Notes: a model not told the origin generated them from the sequence alone. DNA of 64,000 nt from Acinetobacter sp. WCHA55 (GCF_002165305.2 NZ_CP032286.1:1550001-1614000), one strand, 5' to 3'. Positions 34,371 to 44,277 are shown, numbered from the stretch's first letter. Numbers and translations are program-made.

Positions 34371-34614
34371 TCACTAGACCTAAAAGTGAGTTTTGGGTAT
34401 TGCACATGCGTGTTGCTTCTTCAGTATTCATTGCTTTCACGTCTTCTTCAAATTTCTTTTTTTGTTCTTTGAGTTGTTCTTCAGGTAAACCCATTTGCTC
34501 GGCAAGTTTCTCCATTTTTTCCCAAGACTCCACACAAGCTTTTGGCATTTTACTACATGCTGTTAAAGATAAAAGTGTGATACATGTTGTGCTGACCATA
34601 AGTAATTTTTTCAT
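34366..34614 (-). CDS. Small lipoprotein, C-terminus altered by IS256 insertion
   Basis: An 82-residue product with signal peptide and lipobox SLTAC (Cys20), followed by SKMPKACVESWEKMEKLA. The mature part is helical and charged with a KKKFEEDVKAM segment and two further Cys (KAC, RMC). The current stop TAG at 34366-34368 lies inside the IS. Joining the two flanks across the target repeat predicts the ancestral end GLVNQ-stop; the IS changes this to GLVR-stop, so only two residues are lost and one is substituted. The protein is probably still made. Function is unknown. Confidence 0.8.
   Translation of the reverse strand: MKKLLMVSTTCITLLSLTACSKMPKACVESWEKMEKLAEQMGLPEEQLKEQKKKFEEDVKAMNTEEATRMCNTQNSLLGLVR
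34371..34378. repeat. Right 8-bp target-site duplication of the IS
   Basis: TCACTAGA, an exact copy of 33064-33071. It also encodes the last codons of the lipoprotein on the minus strand. Confidence 0.9.
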
Positions 34615-34765
34615 TGCTTAAACCTTTAATTTTCAGACATTATTGATTTTATATTGAGCCTGTAAGGTAACAAAAATTTAAGTCGTTGTATAATATTTAA
34701 ACGTGCAAAGTGTGCTGCGCTTCATATACCGTGGTTTTTTATAGGTTGAGTGACGTACAGACATT

Positions 34766-34800
34766 AAAAAAGGCACTTAGCGTAATCTAAGTGCCTTTTT
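34766..34800 (-). terminator. Terminator after the 74-residue protein gene
   Basis: AAAAAGGCACTTA (to 34779) pairs with TAAGTGCCTTTTT (34788-34800) around eight bases. A and T runs on both sides make it usable in either direction; the nearest client is the minus-strand small gene. Confidence 0.85.
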
Positions 34801-34821
34801 GATGAATATTCAGTGACTCTA

Positions 34822-35046
34822 CTACTGTAGAGGTCGATGCTGAAGTTCATTTAACTCCTTACGGCCATAGCCACGAGAAGCTAATACTTTTTTAATCCCA
34901 ACAATCACGTCTTCATCGGTCGCTGTTTTAAGCTTTTCGATGAGCTGTTCATTGGTTTTACAAGAGCAGTCATTTTCAACACAAGCAATTTGATTTTTAT
35001 GCTCGTTTTGCTGTTCGTTTGAAAACAGCTTTTGCCAAAAACTCAT
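34822..35046 (-). CDS. Small Cys-containing protein of unknown function
   Basis: The 74-residue product begins MSFWQKLFSN, then has a Cys cluster CVENDCSCK at residues about 22-30. A helical region (EQLIEKLKTATDEDVIVGIKKVLASRGYG) ends it. The three cysteines in a nine-residue window might bind a metal or a cluster. No signal peptide is seen. It is separated from trmA by about 240 bases. The family is not recognised. Confidence 0.65.
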   Translation of the reverse strand: MSFWQKLFSNEQQNEHKNQIACVENDCSCKTNEQLIEKLKTATDEDVIVGIKKVLASRGYGRKELNELQHRPLQ

Positions 35047-35288
35047 ATAGACTTCATTTACAACCTAACATAGGGTGAAATATAACCAATCTGTAAAATA
35101 ATGCAAGTCAGCGTGAGAGATAAAAGCAACGATCGATGTCGAAAAATTCCGATTATAGCGCAAGGTATTAACGTTATTATGACAGTTGAAATACTTGCAT
35201 TTTATATAAGCTTATCTTTTTTCATGAAAATTCAAAAAGAAGCTCATTCAAACTTCTTTTTTATATGGTTTAAGTTGCAACAAATTGT

Positions 35289-36371
35289 TTAAATTTTTTC
35301 CAGCAAAACCCCAGACTCGACATGGTGGGTATAGGGGAATTGGTCAAACAGCGCAAACTGTGAAATCTTATGGGTTTGGTTGAGTATTTTTAAATTGTCA
35401 TGCAAGGTGTCTGGATTGCACGAAATATAGATAATCCGTTCAAAACGCTGAATCAATTTTAAGGTTTCATCATCAATACCCGCACGCGGTGGGTCAACAA
35501 ATACTGTATCGAACTCATAGCTGCTCATATCGATATTCGCTTCTTGTAAGCGACGGAATTCGCGTTCGCCGTTATAGGCTTGTGTGAAGTCTTCTGCCGA
35601 TAAACGCGCGACTTGAATATTATTGATGTGATTTTGTTCGATGTTCCACTGTGCTGCATACACTGAAGACTTAGCCAGTTCAGTAGCTAAGACACGGTTG
35701 AAACGGGTGGAAAGTGGTAGGGTAAAGTTACCATTGCCACAGTAAAGTTCTAACAAATCTTTATTTGACTGCTGTGCAGCATTACAGGCCCACTCGAGCA
35801 TTTTTTGGCAGACCTGCGCATTGGGCTGGGTAAAGCTGCTTTCAATTTGTTTGTACTGATATTTACGCTCAAAAACTTGTAGTTCTTCCACCACAAATTC
35901 ATCGGTGAGTATCACTTTTTGACCACGGCTACGACCAATCAACTTAATATTTAATTTTTCTGAAAGTTGTTTGGCTAAAACCTGCCATTGTTCATCGAGT
36001 GGGCAGCGATAAATCAGTGAAACCAGCATTTCACCTTTTAAAGTTGCTAAGAAATGTACTTCAAATAAGCGTTTTGAGAGGAGATCATTGCTTTTTAATT
36101 CTGCCAATAAAACAGGCATGAGCTGATTAATACTGGTATCAGCGATTGGGAAGTCATCAATGCGAATGACTTTTTTCTGATTGTCTTCATCGCGTTCAAA
36201 CATGGCATAAAACATATCATCTTCGGTATGCCAAATACGGAATTCTGCACGCATGCGAAAATTTTTTTCAGGAGATTGAAAAACTTCAAGCACAGGTGGA
36301 GTGAATTCAGCAAATTGAGCTGTAATTCGTTCAATTTTGGCGTCAAGTTGTTGTTGGTAAGAAGAAGTCAT
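35289..36371 (-). CDS. trmA: tRNA (uracil-5-)-methyltransferase TrmA
   Basis: TrmA makes 5-methyluridine at position 54 of tRNAs. The 360-residue product (E. coli: 366) has [11 protein letters not shown] at the start, the SAM-binding [23 protein letters not shown], and the catalytic Cys in [14 protein letters not shown] start at [10 protein letters not shown] (36371); the frame stays open 26 codons upstream but these are hydrophobic and not part of the family. There is no N-terminal iron-sulfur TRAM-type domain, which separates it from RlmD. Confidence 0.95.
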   Translation of the reverse strand: MTSSYQQQLDAKIERITAQFAEFTPPVLEVFQSPEKNFRMRAEFRIWHTEDDMFYAMFERDEDNQKKVIRIDDFPIADTSINQLMPVLLAELKSNDLLSKRLFEVHFLATLKGEMLVSLIYRCPLDEQWQVLAKQLSEKLNIKLIGRSRGQKVILTDEFVVEELQVFERKYQYKQIESSFTQPNAQVCQKMLEWACNAAQQSNKDLLELYCGNGNFTLPLSTRFNRVLATELAKSSVYAAQWNIEQNHINNIQVARLSAEDFTQAYNGEREFRRLQEANIDMSSYEFDTVFVDPPRAGIDDETLKLIQRFERIIYISCNPDTLHDNLKILNQTHKISQFALFDQFPYTHHVESGVLLEKI

Positions 36372-36544
36372 ATGCAGTAAAAATCGCAAACATATTGAAA
36401 AAAGAGATGGTAACAAAGTTTGCTGAATTAGCCTAAAGATATTCAGCAAAAACGTGGAGTTTATTCATGCCACAGATGGTTTGATGTTTTATAGGATATC
36501 GGAAATTTCCGAGTAAATTAAGTCAAAACAAGTCGCATAAAAAA

Positions 36545-36580
36545 TGCCAAGTAAACCGACCAGGAGATGTTTACTTGGCA
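36545..36580 (-). terminator. Terminator downstream of putA
   Basis: TGCCAAGTAAAC at 36545-36556 pairs exactly with GTTTACTTGGCA at 36569-36580, and on the minus strand a run of six T follows. A second hairpin lies closer to putA: TAAACCTGTA at 36599-36608 with TACAGGTTTA at 36623-36632. Confidence 0.8.
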
Positions 36581-36640
36581 ATAGAGGAAACATATGAATA
36601 AACCTGTAACTCCGATGAAGACTACAGGTTTAAATTAGAC

Positions 36641-39600
36641 TTAGTTCAAAGTCATGAGGCTTGCATTTCCACCAGCAGCTGCAGTGTTAACACTGATCGC
36701 GCGCTCAATTATAAAACGTTCCAAAGGAATGGCGGTTTGTGATGGGCTAAGGTGAGTAATACCGACAATCGCACCTTGACGCTCGGCAATTTGCTGTTGC
36801 AGCGCAAGAAGCTGTGTTGTTGTACCGTGGTGTAATACTGCATCAAAAGCATCAGTTTTGATGTCTTTGATGACATGGAACGCTTGAGCCAATGCTTTAG
36901 GCATACTTGGCATGTGTTTTAGCACAAAGCTGTTGTCTGCAAGCACCGCTGGACGGCTACCGACTGCAAAAATCGCATTCAACTGTTGTAGTTGATCCGC
37001 TTCTTGTTCAGCCAGTGACAAGACTGCATGACGTGGGATCACCATATATTGGTTGCTTTCACCTGTTGGGCCTTGCAACTCGTAATGATGGCCAGAACAG
37101 AAGTTCTCAATTTTTGCCAATTTTACTGCAGGGAAGGTTTTAGCAGCCCACTCAAGGAACAATGCAGAGTTGCTGAACTCGACTTGAGGGTTCAAATCAG
37201 CACCTGTTGCAAATGGTTTATTCAATTTTTTCGCCGAACAGTTTTGCATTAGGCGATATAGATAAATTGGACCACCCGCTTTAGGGCCTGTACCAGATAA
37301 ACCTTCGCCACCAAAAGGTTGTACACCGACAACTGCACCTACGATGTTACGGTTGATGTAGAGGTTACCTACTTCAGCATGGGTCATTACAGTTTGGATG
37401 GTCTCATCAATACGGGTATGTAGACCCATCGTTAAGCCATAGCCTTTGCTGTTGATGTGCTCAAGTAATTGTTTGAGTGAACCTTGGTTAAAACGAATCA
37501 CGTGCAGCACAGGGCCAAATACTTCGCGCTCTAAATCATTGAGATTTGGCAGTTCAATCAGTGTTGGTGTAATGAACGTGCCTGCATCTAGTTCAGTGTC
37601 TTGAGTATCATTACGCATCAACTGGTGTACACGATGACCTTTTTGGCGCATTTTGTCGATGTGCTTTTGAATGTTTTCTTGTGCTTCAGCATCAATCACA
37701 GGACCAATATCTGTTTTAAGTAGATATGGGTTGCCTACTTGAAGCTGTTGCATTGCGCCTTTAAGCATTTGAATGACAGCATCGGCATTGTCTTCTTGTA
37801 CACACAGTACGCGAAGGGCAGAACAACGTTGACCTGCACTGTCATAAGCTGAGCTGACGACGTCAAGTACAACTTGTTCAGTCAGTGCCGAAGAATCAAC
37901 GATCATGGCATTTTGACCGCCTGTTTCAGCAATCAGTGGAATGCTTTCACCAGTTTTGCTCAAACGTTTTGCCACAGTTTTTTGCAAAATTTTGGCAACT
38001 TCAGTTGAGCCTGTGAACATGATACCTTGAACTTGTTCAGCTGCACTGAGTTGTGCACCCACAGTTTCACCGCGACCCGGCATTAGCTGTACAGCCGCTT
38101 GAGGGACACCTGCTTGCCATAAAATTTGAACTGCTTGCGCTGCGATCAATGGGGTTTGTTCAGCTGGTTTTGCAATCACCGTATTACCCGCAACCAACGC
38201 AGCAGCAACCTGACCTGTAAAGATGGCTAATGGGAAGTTCCATGGGCTAATACACAGCATGGTGCCTAAAGGCTCAACTTCTGCATTCGCATCTAGATCA
38301 ATCATTTGCGTTGCATAGTAGCGTAAGAAATCTACAGCTTCGCGAACTTCTGCAATAGCATTGGCATAAGTTTTACCACTTTCACGGCAAAGTATAACCA
38401 TTAGTTCTTCTAAGCGAGCTTCCATTAAGTCGGCAGCGCGAAGTAGGTAACTCGCACGGGTGTCTTTAGCAGTACGTGCCCAAATGTCTTGAATAGCCTG
38501 TGCATTGTTTAATGCTTGCTCAACTTGTTCAGTTGTCGCTTCTTGTACGTAACCCACAACATCTGAGTGACGTGCTGGGTTGATAATGCTTTGCGGAGCA
38601 ACGGCTTCATTGGTCTGAATATGCTCACCCATTGGCGCAGCAGACCATTGGTGTTTAGCAAACTGTTGAGCTGTTTGGTTCAATTGAGCTAATGCAGAGT
38701 CATTTGCAAGATCTAAACCTTTAGAGTTTGCACGTAGTTGGCCATAAAGATCAGCAGGAAGGGGAATCGAAAGGTGCTTTTGACCTACGATATTTTCACG
38801 TTTTGCACTACTTAAAATCGTTTGAGTTGGGTTTTCAATCAAATCATCAATTGCGAGTGACTTGTCTGCAATACGGTTTACAAAAGAGGTGTTTGCACCA
38901 TTTTCAAGTAAGCGACGTACAAGATAAGCCAAGAGTGTTTCATGGTTACCGACAGGCGCATAAATACGGCACGGTACACCCAGCTTTTTATCTTGCTTTT
39001 CACCGACTACTTGTTCATAAAGTGGTTCACCCATGCCATGTAAGCATTGGAACTCATACTGACCCACGTAGTATTTCTCTGGGTTGGCCATTTCATAAAT
39101 GGTTGCTAAAGTCTGAGCATTATGCGTTGCAAACTGTGGATAGATTTGTTCTGGTGCAGCCAATAATTTTTTCGCACATGCGATATACGACAAGTCTGTA
39201 TGTACTTTACGGGTAAATACAGGATAGTCGGTCATCCCTTCGATTTGTGCTTTTTTAATTTCGCTGTCCCAGTACGCGCCTTTCACTAAACGGATCATGA
39301 GGCGTTTTTCGCTACGTTTAGCCAAATCTACGATGTAGTCAACCACATAGAAACAACGTTTTTGATACGCTTGGATAACGAAACCAATGCCTTTCCAGTC
39401 TTTGAGCTCTGGTTCAAAGCATAGGCGTTCAAGCATTTCTAAAGAAATTTCTAAACGCTCAGATTCTTCTGCATCGATATTTAAACCGATGTTGTAGCCG
39501 CGTGCTAATTTAGCAAGGGTAAAGACTTTGCCGTACAACTCTTCATGCATACGTGCAACTTGTGCGCGTTGATAGCGAGGATGTAGAGCAGATAATTTAA

Positions 39601-40396
39601 TTGAAATACCTGGGCCGTCGTAAACATCTTTGTCTTTTGACGCTTGGCCAATGGCATGAATGGCATCGGTATAGTCTTTCATATAACGATCAGCATCATG
39701 ATCAGTCAGTGCTGCTTCACCTAGCATGTCATATGAATAGCGGAAGCCTTTTTCTTCAAGACGCTCAGCGTGTTGTAGTGCTTCACCAATGGTTTCGCCA
39801 GTCACAAACTGTTCGCCCATCATGCGCATTGCCACATCAACTGCTTTACGAATGATGCCACGACCACTACGTGCCAATAAGCCTGTTAAAGTGCCTGATA
39901 AGCTATTTTGCTTTGGAGTTTCCATGAGCTTGCCAGTCAACATGAGACCCCATGCAGCCGCATTGACAAACATCAGGTTACTTTGACCAACGTGTTCTTT
40001 CCAGTTGCCTTGGTTGATTTTGTCTTTAATCAATAGGTCACGTGTCGCCATATCTGGAATACGAAGCAAAGCTTCAGCTAAACACATCAACGCGATGCCT
40101 TCTTGAGAAGACAGTGCAAATTCTTGTAAGAGACCCTGTACAATACCTGCTTTACCGCTGCCGCTTTTACGTTCACGTAAAGTATGAGCCAAATCAAACG
40201 CAAGTTCATGAATGCGTTGATTCATCTCGTCAGAGATTTTGCTGTGGTCTAATAAGTTTTGAACACAGTCAGTTTCGGCACGTCGCCAAGCGGTATTGAT
40301 TTCAACTTCAAGCTCACTTTTTTCTTTGAATTCGGTAATATATTCAAATTGAGTTTGAGCGTCGTTGAAGTGCGTATTGCTTTCCATCATATTCAT
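36641..40396 (-). CDS. putA: Bifunctional proline dehydrogenase / L-glutamate-gamma-semialdehyde dehydrogenase
   Basis: PutA turns proline into glutamate in two steps. The proline dehydrogenase part (residues about 65-550) has GPGISIKLSALHPRY, YDMLGEAA and LMIRLVKGAYWD. The aldehyde dehydrogenase part (about 600-1075) has SPWNFPLAIF, the general-base Glu in IAETGGQNAM, and the nucleophile Cys in DSAGQRCSALR. A C-terminal extension of about 170 residues follows. It lacks the N-terminal ribbon-helix-helix of E. coli PutA, so it cannot repress its own operon; the divergent Lrp-type gene is the likely regulator. ATG 40396 has AGGA seven bases upstream; an earlier ATG at 40417 would add seven residues. 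Confidence 0.96.
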   Translation of the reverse strand: MNMMESNTHFNDAQTQFEYITEFKEKSELEVEINTAWRRAETDCVQNLLDHSKISDEMNQRIHELAFDLAHTLRERKSGSGKAGIVQGLLQEFALSSQEGIALMCLAEALLRIPDMATRDLLIKDKINQGNWKEHVGQSNLMFVNAAAWGLMLTGKLMETPKQNSLSGTLTGLLARSGRGIIRKAVDVAMRMMGEQFVTGETIGEALQHAERLEEKGFRYSYDMLGEAALTDHDADRYMKDYTDAIHAIGQASKDKDVYDGPGISIKLSALHPRYQRAQVARMHEELYGKVFTLAKLARGYNIGLNIDAEESERLEISLEMLERLCFEPELKDWKGIGFVIQAYQKRCFYVVDYIVDLAKRSEKRLMIRLVKGAYWDSEIKKAQIEGMTDYPVFTRKVHTDLSYIACAKKLLAAPEQIYPQFATHNAQTLATIYEMANPEKYYVGQYEFQCLHGMGEPLYEQVVGEKQDKKLGVPCRIYAPVGNHETLLAYLVRRLLENGANTSFVNRIADKSLAIDDLIENPTQTILSSAKRENIVGQKHLSIPLPADLYGQLRANSKGLDLANDSALAQLNQTAQQFAKHQWSAAPMGEHIQTNEAVAPQSIINPARHSDVVGYVQEATTEQVEQALNNAQAIQDIWARTAKDTRASYLLRAADLMEARLEELMVILCRESGKTYANAIAEVREAVDFLRYYATQMIDLDANAEVEPLGTMLCISPWNFPLAIFTGQVAAALVAGNTVIAKPAEQTPLIAAQAVQILWQAGVPQAAVQLMPGRGETVGAQLSAAEQVQGIMFTGSTEVAKILQKTVAKRLSKTGESIPLIAETGGQNAMIVDSSALTEQVVLDVVSSAYDSAGQRCSALRVLCVQEDNADAVIQMLKGAMQQLQVGNPYLLKTDIGPVIDAEAQENIQKHIDKMRQKGHRVHQLMRNDTQDTELDAGTFITPTLIELPNLNDLEREVFGPVLHVIRFNQGSLKQLLEHINSKGYGLTMGLHTRIDETIQTVMTHAEVGNLYINRNIVGAVVGVQPFGGEGLSGTGPKAGGPIYLYRLMQNCSAKKLNKPFATGADLNPQVEFSNSALFLEWAAKTFPAVKLAKIENFCSGHHYELQGPTGESNQYMVIPRHAVLSLAEQEADQLQQLNAIFAVGSRPAVLADNSFVLKHMPSMPKALAQAFHVIKDIKTDAFDAVLHHGTTTQLLALQQQIAERQGAIVGITHLSPSQTAIPLERFIIERAISVNTAAAGGNASLMTLN

Positions 40397-40513
40397 GCCT
40401 ACATCCTGTGCATACAATAATGTGTTGAGAGATCTATAGTAATTAATTTATGATTACAGAAAGAATGCCGAATAACTCACTATAATTTGTATGCTATTTA
40501 GAGATTAATTCAG

Positions 40514-41008
40514 ATGACGAGCCCAATTTTTAGCTTGGACCGAACAGATATCAAAATATTAGATATTCTTCAAAGAGATGGAAAAATATCGAATATTAAA
40601 CTTGCCGAAGAAGTGAACTTATCAGCGACGGCTGCTTTGGCTCGGGTGCAAAAATTAACTAAGGAAGGCTTTATTCTGAGTTATGAAGCACGCTTAAATC
40701 CAAACATGCTGAATGCCAGCTTTGTGGTTTTTGTTGAGATACTTTTGGATAAAACCACGCCACACGTCTTGGACGATTTTCGCCATGCCGTGCTACAACA
40801 TGATGAAATTGTGGAGTGCCATATGACCAGTGGGGGTTTCGATTTTGTAGTGAAAATTCGCTGTGCCAGTATGGATGAGTTCCGTAAAATCTCAGGTCAA
40901 GTCTTGTGGCAACTGCCGGGCGTCAAAGAAACGCGCAGTTATCCCGTGATGGAAGTGATCAAAGAAAGCTCACGTATTCAGCTTAAATACAAACCTTTGT
41001 CGAAATAA
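40514..41008 (+). CDS. Lrp/AsnC-family regulator, probable regulator of putA
   Basis: The 164-residue protein has an N-terminal helix-turn-helix (LDRTDIKILDILQRDGK, LAEEVNLSATAALARVQKL) and a C-terminal RAM ligand domain. It is divergent from putA, with about 117 bases between the starts, and is followed by putP. In several bacteria without PutA autoregulation an Lrp-type activator (PutR) controls proline use. That role is inferred here from position. TATAAT at 40481-40486 could be its -10 element, but no good -35 is seen. Confidence 0.9.
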   Translation: MTSPIFSLDRTDIKILDILQRDGKISNIKLAEEVNLSATAALARVQKLTKEGFILSYEARLNPNMLNASFVVFVEILLDKTTPHVLDDFRHAVLQHDEIVECHMTSGGFDFVVKIRCASMDEFRKISGQVLWQLPGVKETRSYPVMEVIKESSRIQLKYKPLSK

Positions 41009-41025
41009 TTGATTACATGAGATAT

Positions 41026-41055
41026 AAAAAAAGGGGCTTTTAAGCCCCTTTTTTT
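41026..41055. terminator. Bidirectional terminator between the Lrp-type gene and putP
   Basis: AAGGGGCTT at 41031-41039 and AAGCCCCTT at 41042-41050 form a compact hairpin with A runs before and T runs after, so it can end both convergent transcripts. Confidence 0.9.
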
Positions 41056-41073
41056 GTTGATCTACACGTTCAA

Positions 41074-42597
41074 TTAACGTTGTGTAGATTCTTCTTTCAT
41101 TTCAGCCATTGCTTGTTTGTACATGCTGTCTGCTTGTTCAAAGCGTTGTACCACTTCAGCTTCAGGGGCTTTACCCATTAAGCTTACAACGACAATGCTA
41201 ATCCAAGAGAAGATAAAGCCTGGAATAATTTCATATAGACCTAAGTGTCCTAATGTATTTTTCCACACAATCACGGTTACCGCACCAACAATAATACCTG
41301 CAATAGCACCATTCAAAGTCATGCGCTTCCAGAACAAAGACAAGATAATCAGTGGACCAAATGCCGCACCAAAACCTGCCCATGCATAAGCAACAAGGCC
41401 TAAAACTTTACTGTCAGGGTTGCTTGCTAAACAAATTGCAAGAACAGCAACTGCAAGAACCATGAAACGACCCACCCAGACCAATTCTTTTTGAGAAGCA
41501 GTTTTGCGGATGAATGCTTTGTACATGTCTTCTGTCAATGTTGTAGAGCAAACCAGTAACTGACAGCTTAATGTGCTCATCACCGCAGCTAAAATTGCAG
41601 CTAGAATTACACCCGCCACCCATGGGTTGAAGAGAATTTTGGTCAGTTCCATGAACACAGTTTCAGGGTTTTGAGAAACCACAGCCGCCAGTTCAGGGTG
41701 CTGTTGGAAGTAAGCAATTGCGATGAAACCTGCGCCGACTGCACCACCTAGACATAAAATCATCCATGTCATACCAATGCGACGCGCAGCAGGAATTGTT
41801 TTCACAGAGTCCGCAGCCATAAAGCGCACTAAAATGTGTGGCTGACCAAAATAGCCTAAGCCCCATGCCAATGATGACAGAATGGCAACAGTGCTGAGTT
41901 CAGAGACAATGTGCATTGCTTGTGGGCGAGCAGATTCAAGCAGGATTGTGAATTGTGCGGCATTACCATCAATCGCAAGGTAAGTCATGATTGGTGTAAG
42001 CAGCAAAGCAAAAATCATTAAGCCTGCTTGGAAGGTATCGGTCCAACTAATAGCAAGGAACCCACCGATACATACATAACTGATGGTTGCAATTGCACTA
42101 ATCCAAAGAGCAGTAGTGTAGTCCCAGCCAAAGATGCTTTCAAATAAACGTGAGCCAGCCACCATGCCTGAGGCACAGTAAATGGCGAAGAATACTAAAA
42201 TAACGATCGCAGAGATCATACGCAAGATACGTTTACGATCTGCGAAACGACCCGTGAAATAATCAGGTAGGGTGAGGGCATTGTTTTGGACTTCCGTATG
42301 TACACGCAAACGTCCTGCAACCAATAACCAGTTTAGCCATGCACCGATGATTAGACCTACAGCAATCCACGCTTCAGACAAACCAGACAAATAAATTGCG
42401 CCCGGTAAGCCCATTAGTAACCAGCCACTCATGTCTGATGCACCTGCAGAAAGCGCAGTAACCATGCTTCCTAAACTACGACCACCTAAGATGTAATCAT
42501 CAAAGTTGTTTGTAGACTTGTATGCATACAAACCGATGCCAACCATGGCAATGATATAAACTAAAAATGTGACGAGGGTGGGGTTAATTTGACTCAT
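41074..42597 (-). CDS. putP: Sodium/proline symporter
   Basis: The 507-residue sodium:solute symporter has about 13 membrane helices. LSAGASDMSGWLLMGLPGA with the sodium-binding Asp and Ser, and GGFLAISWTDTFQ, match PutP. ATG 42597 has AAGGA six bases upstream; the ATG two codons earlier has none. It faces the Lrp-type gene and lies in the same direction as putA, making a proline uptake and use cluster. Confidence 0.95.
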   Translation of the reverse strand: MSQINPTLVTFLVYIIAMVGIGLYAYKSTNNFDDYILGGRSLGSMVTALSAGASDMSGWLLMGLPGAIYLSGLSEAWIAVGLIIGAWLNWLLVAGRLRVHTEVQNNALTLPDYFTGRFADRKRILRMISAIVILVFFAIYCASGMVAGSRLFESIFGWDYTTALWISAIATISYVCIGGFLAISWTDTFQAGLMIFALLLTPIMTYLAIDGNAAQFTILLESARPQAMHIVSELSTVAILSSLAWGLGYFGQPHILVRFMAADSVKTIPAARRIGMTWMILCLGGAVGAGFIAIAYFQQHPELAAVVSQNPETVFMELTKILFNPWVAGVILAAILAAVMSTLSCQLLVCSTTLTEDMYKAFIRKTASQKELVWVGRFMVLAVAVLAICLASNPDSKVLGLVAYAWAGFGAAFGPLIILSLFWKRMTLNGAIAGIIVGAVTVIVWKNTLGHLGLYEIIPGFIFSWISIVVVSLMGKAPEAEVVQRFEQADSMYKQAMAEMKEESTQR

Positions 42598-43133
42598 AGG
42601 CATTCCTTGGCAAAATCTAACTTGGGAGATTTTTTAATCGCTTTGTTTGAGACGGCGATTCAAGCATAAAAATAAAATTACACTCTGTAACAGTTGTGGG
42701 GTGTTTTTGTATGGTTTATGTAATTATTAATTGTTTTTTAAAATTAAACAATAAGTTGTTGAAAATATGTTGTTTATTGATCAATTGTTATTCATTTTTA
42801 CAGGGTGAGTGAAATTCTAAGCTTTTATTTCATAAAATCAGCAGGCTAGTTATAATTTTTGCTTTTTTATTGCTTACGCAAAATTACATTACATGCAAAA
42901 TAGACGTATTTACATATAAAGTGTTTCATTTATGAAATGTATTTATGGTCATGAAAGAGGTGGGAAAGATGAATATTTCACCATTGAACTAATTTTGTTA
43001 AGACTTTTATGCTTTAAATGCATTGGAAAACTTTCAAATATTTTATTAGAAAGTGGGAATTCATTTGCATTTTCTGTATGCGTTGGCGTAATTGAAAATA
43101 GAATCGGCATACATTAGCTGTAAATTTGACTAA
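42598..43133. other. AT-rich non-coding stretch upstream of putP
   Basis: About 535 bases with no supported gene. It must hold the putP promoter on the minus strand, with several AT-rich palindromes such as TTGATCAA near 42778. A 61-codon frame at 42932-43117 has no ribosome binding site and an odd composition, so I do not call it. Confidence 0.5.
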
Positions 43134-43618
43134 ATCTTTCCCAATATTGTGGGAGCATGGAACCAAACTCCTAAATGTCAGACATACGCTTTTCCTTTAG
43201 CGATCTATCAAGATGAAGCGAGTATTTTAATAAATAGCAACGAAGTGTTGATCCCATCTTATATGGAAATATTTTTTACTTTCTAAAAGTAAGTAAGATG
43301 TTATTCACTTCAATTCGTATGTTCATAAATCGCAATGATGGCTATCTAACGGCGCTACGTTTAGCAAAATATCGTGGTATTGCAGTCTTTGATAGCAAAT
43401 ATATTTAAACCAATGAAAACGTATGCTTTGATACAGTTATGCTTAGTCTTGGTATTGTCACTTTGTTTAATCCAATCAAAGATTATGCGAAATGTGATGA
43501 AATGGACAAATAGTGTATTGCGGAAAAACAAAACGATTCAGCAAGTGGTATCGGAGTAAGGGTTGTTGACTTAAGAGCGGTTAGGTTGAATTTTCTCCTT
43601 TATAAATTTGCTTTCTAA
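43134..43618 (+). pseudogene. Probable decayed gene, unidentified
   Basis: Two adjacent frames give protein-like sequence broken by stops. 43134-43283 reads IFPNIVGAWNQTP... through LIPSYMEIFF in one frame. 43298-43618 continues in another frame with MLFTSIRMFINRNDGY, AKYRGIAVFDSKYI, a TAA at 43406, then NENVCFDTVMLSLGI, a TAG at 43511, and CIAEKQNDSASGIGV. Mixed hydrophobic, charged and aromatic residues look like worn coding sequence rather than random AT-rich DNA. One frameshift and two nonsense codons would be needed to restore it. I cannot name the family. Confidence 0.4.
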
Positions 43619-43788
43619 ATAAAGTGATGCTGAAGATTGTACCTTTAGCACAAGTCAGCTAAGAAATTTATAGCTATATATAGGTATAAAAGTAGTCAAT
43701 CGGCTGTTTTAATACTTTTAAAGCAATCCATGCTAACAAAAGGTAGCAGTTAGACCTACAATAAGCTCAAATGAATAACCATGATTAG

Positions 43789-44154
43789 ATGTATATGCTG
43801 AGTAAATTAAGTCAATTATTTAAATTTAATAAAGATGCGCCAGAACAACTATTTTTACAGCAGCATCATATTGAATATAGTGATGAAAAAGGCTTCATCA
43901 TTGAAGGTATTGAGCTAAATGCTATACATGCTGAGCGCTTAACTTATTTTTCAAATCGTAGAATTAGTCAGTTTGATGACCTCAATGCACTTTTTTATAG
44001 TGCTATGTTAATCAATGAAAAAATCGACTTGGAAATTGCCAATGAACGATTTGTCGCACGTTTAGGCAATAATCTTGAAAACTTAACTGAGCTAAAGCGA
44101 ATGATTAAGCTACTCAATGACTATTATTACCAGTTTATACGTGACAAAAAGTAA
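43789..44154 (+). CDS. Hypothetical protein, 121 residues
   Basis: A soluble, helix-rich protein with many charged residues and Asn, for example LEIANERFVARLGNN and ELKRMIKLLNDYYYQ. No signal peptide or membrane segment appears. Two starts, ATG 43789 and ATG 43795, are two codons apart and neither has a clear ribosome binding site. It lies 113 bases upstream of mfd in the same direction. The family is not recognised. Confidence 0.65.
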   Translation: MYMLSKLSQLFKFNKDAPEQLFLQQHHIEYSDEKGFIIEGIELNAIHAERLTYFSNRRISQFDDLNALFYSAMLINEKIDLEIANERFVARLGNNLENLTELKRMIKLLNDYYYQFIRDKK

Positions 44155-44250
44155 GTTTTTAAAAAACCATAAATCTGAATTGTAAAAAGGACTTAGCGCT
44201 AGATTGATGTTGTTATTGTCGTGAAAAATAACATGCAGCGAGAGGACATC

Positions 44251-44277
44251 ATGCTAGTATATGACGCATGTTTTTAA
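44251..44277 (+). CDS. Possible eight-codon upstream ORF overlapping the mfd region
   Basis: AGAGGA lies close upstream of ATG 44251, the best ribosome binding site in the region, and opens MLVYDACF-stop (TAA 44275-44277). An in-frame ATG at 44233 would add six residues. The stop lies 11 bases before mfd ATG 44289 and after the alternative mfd ATG 44268. It could couple translation of mfd, or be chance. Confidence 0.3.
   Translation: MLVYDACF

Noticed and set aside
35101..35292. 63-codon plus-strand frame between the 74-residue protein gene and trmA
   Set aside because: No ribosome binding site, composition of untranslated AT-rich DNA, and it overlaps the trmA stop. A weak hairpin inside (AAAAAGAAG with CTTCTTTTT) is a better explanation.
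42932..43117. 61-codon frame upstream of putP
   Set aside because: No ribosome binding site and unusually many Cys and Leu; no sign of selection can be seen.
43374..43559. 61-codon frame with a hydrophobic stretch
   Set aside because: It lies in another frame across the probable decayed gene, whose own frame looks more protein-like.
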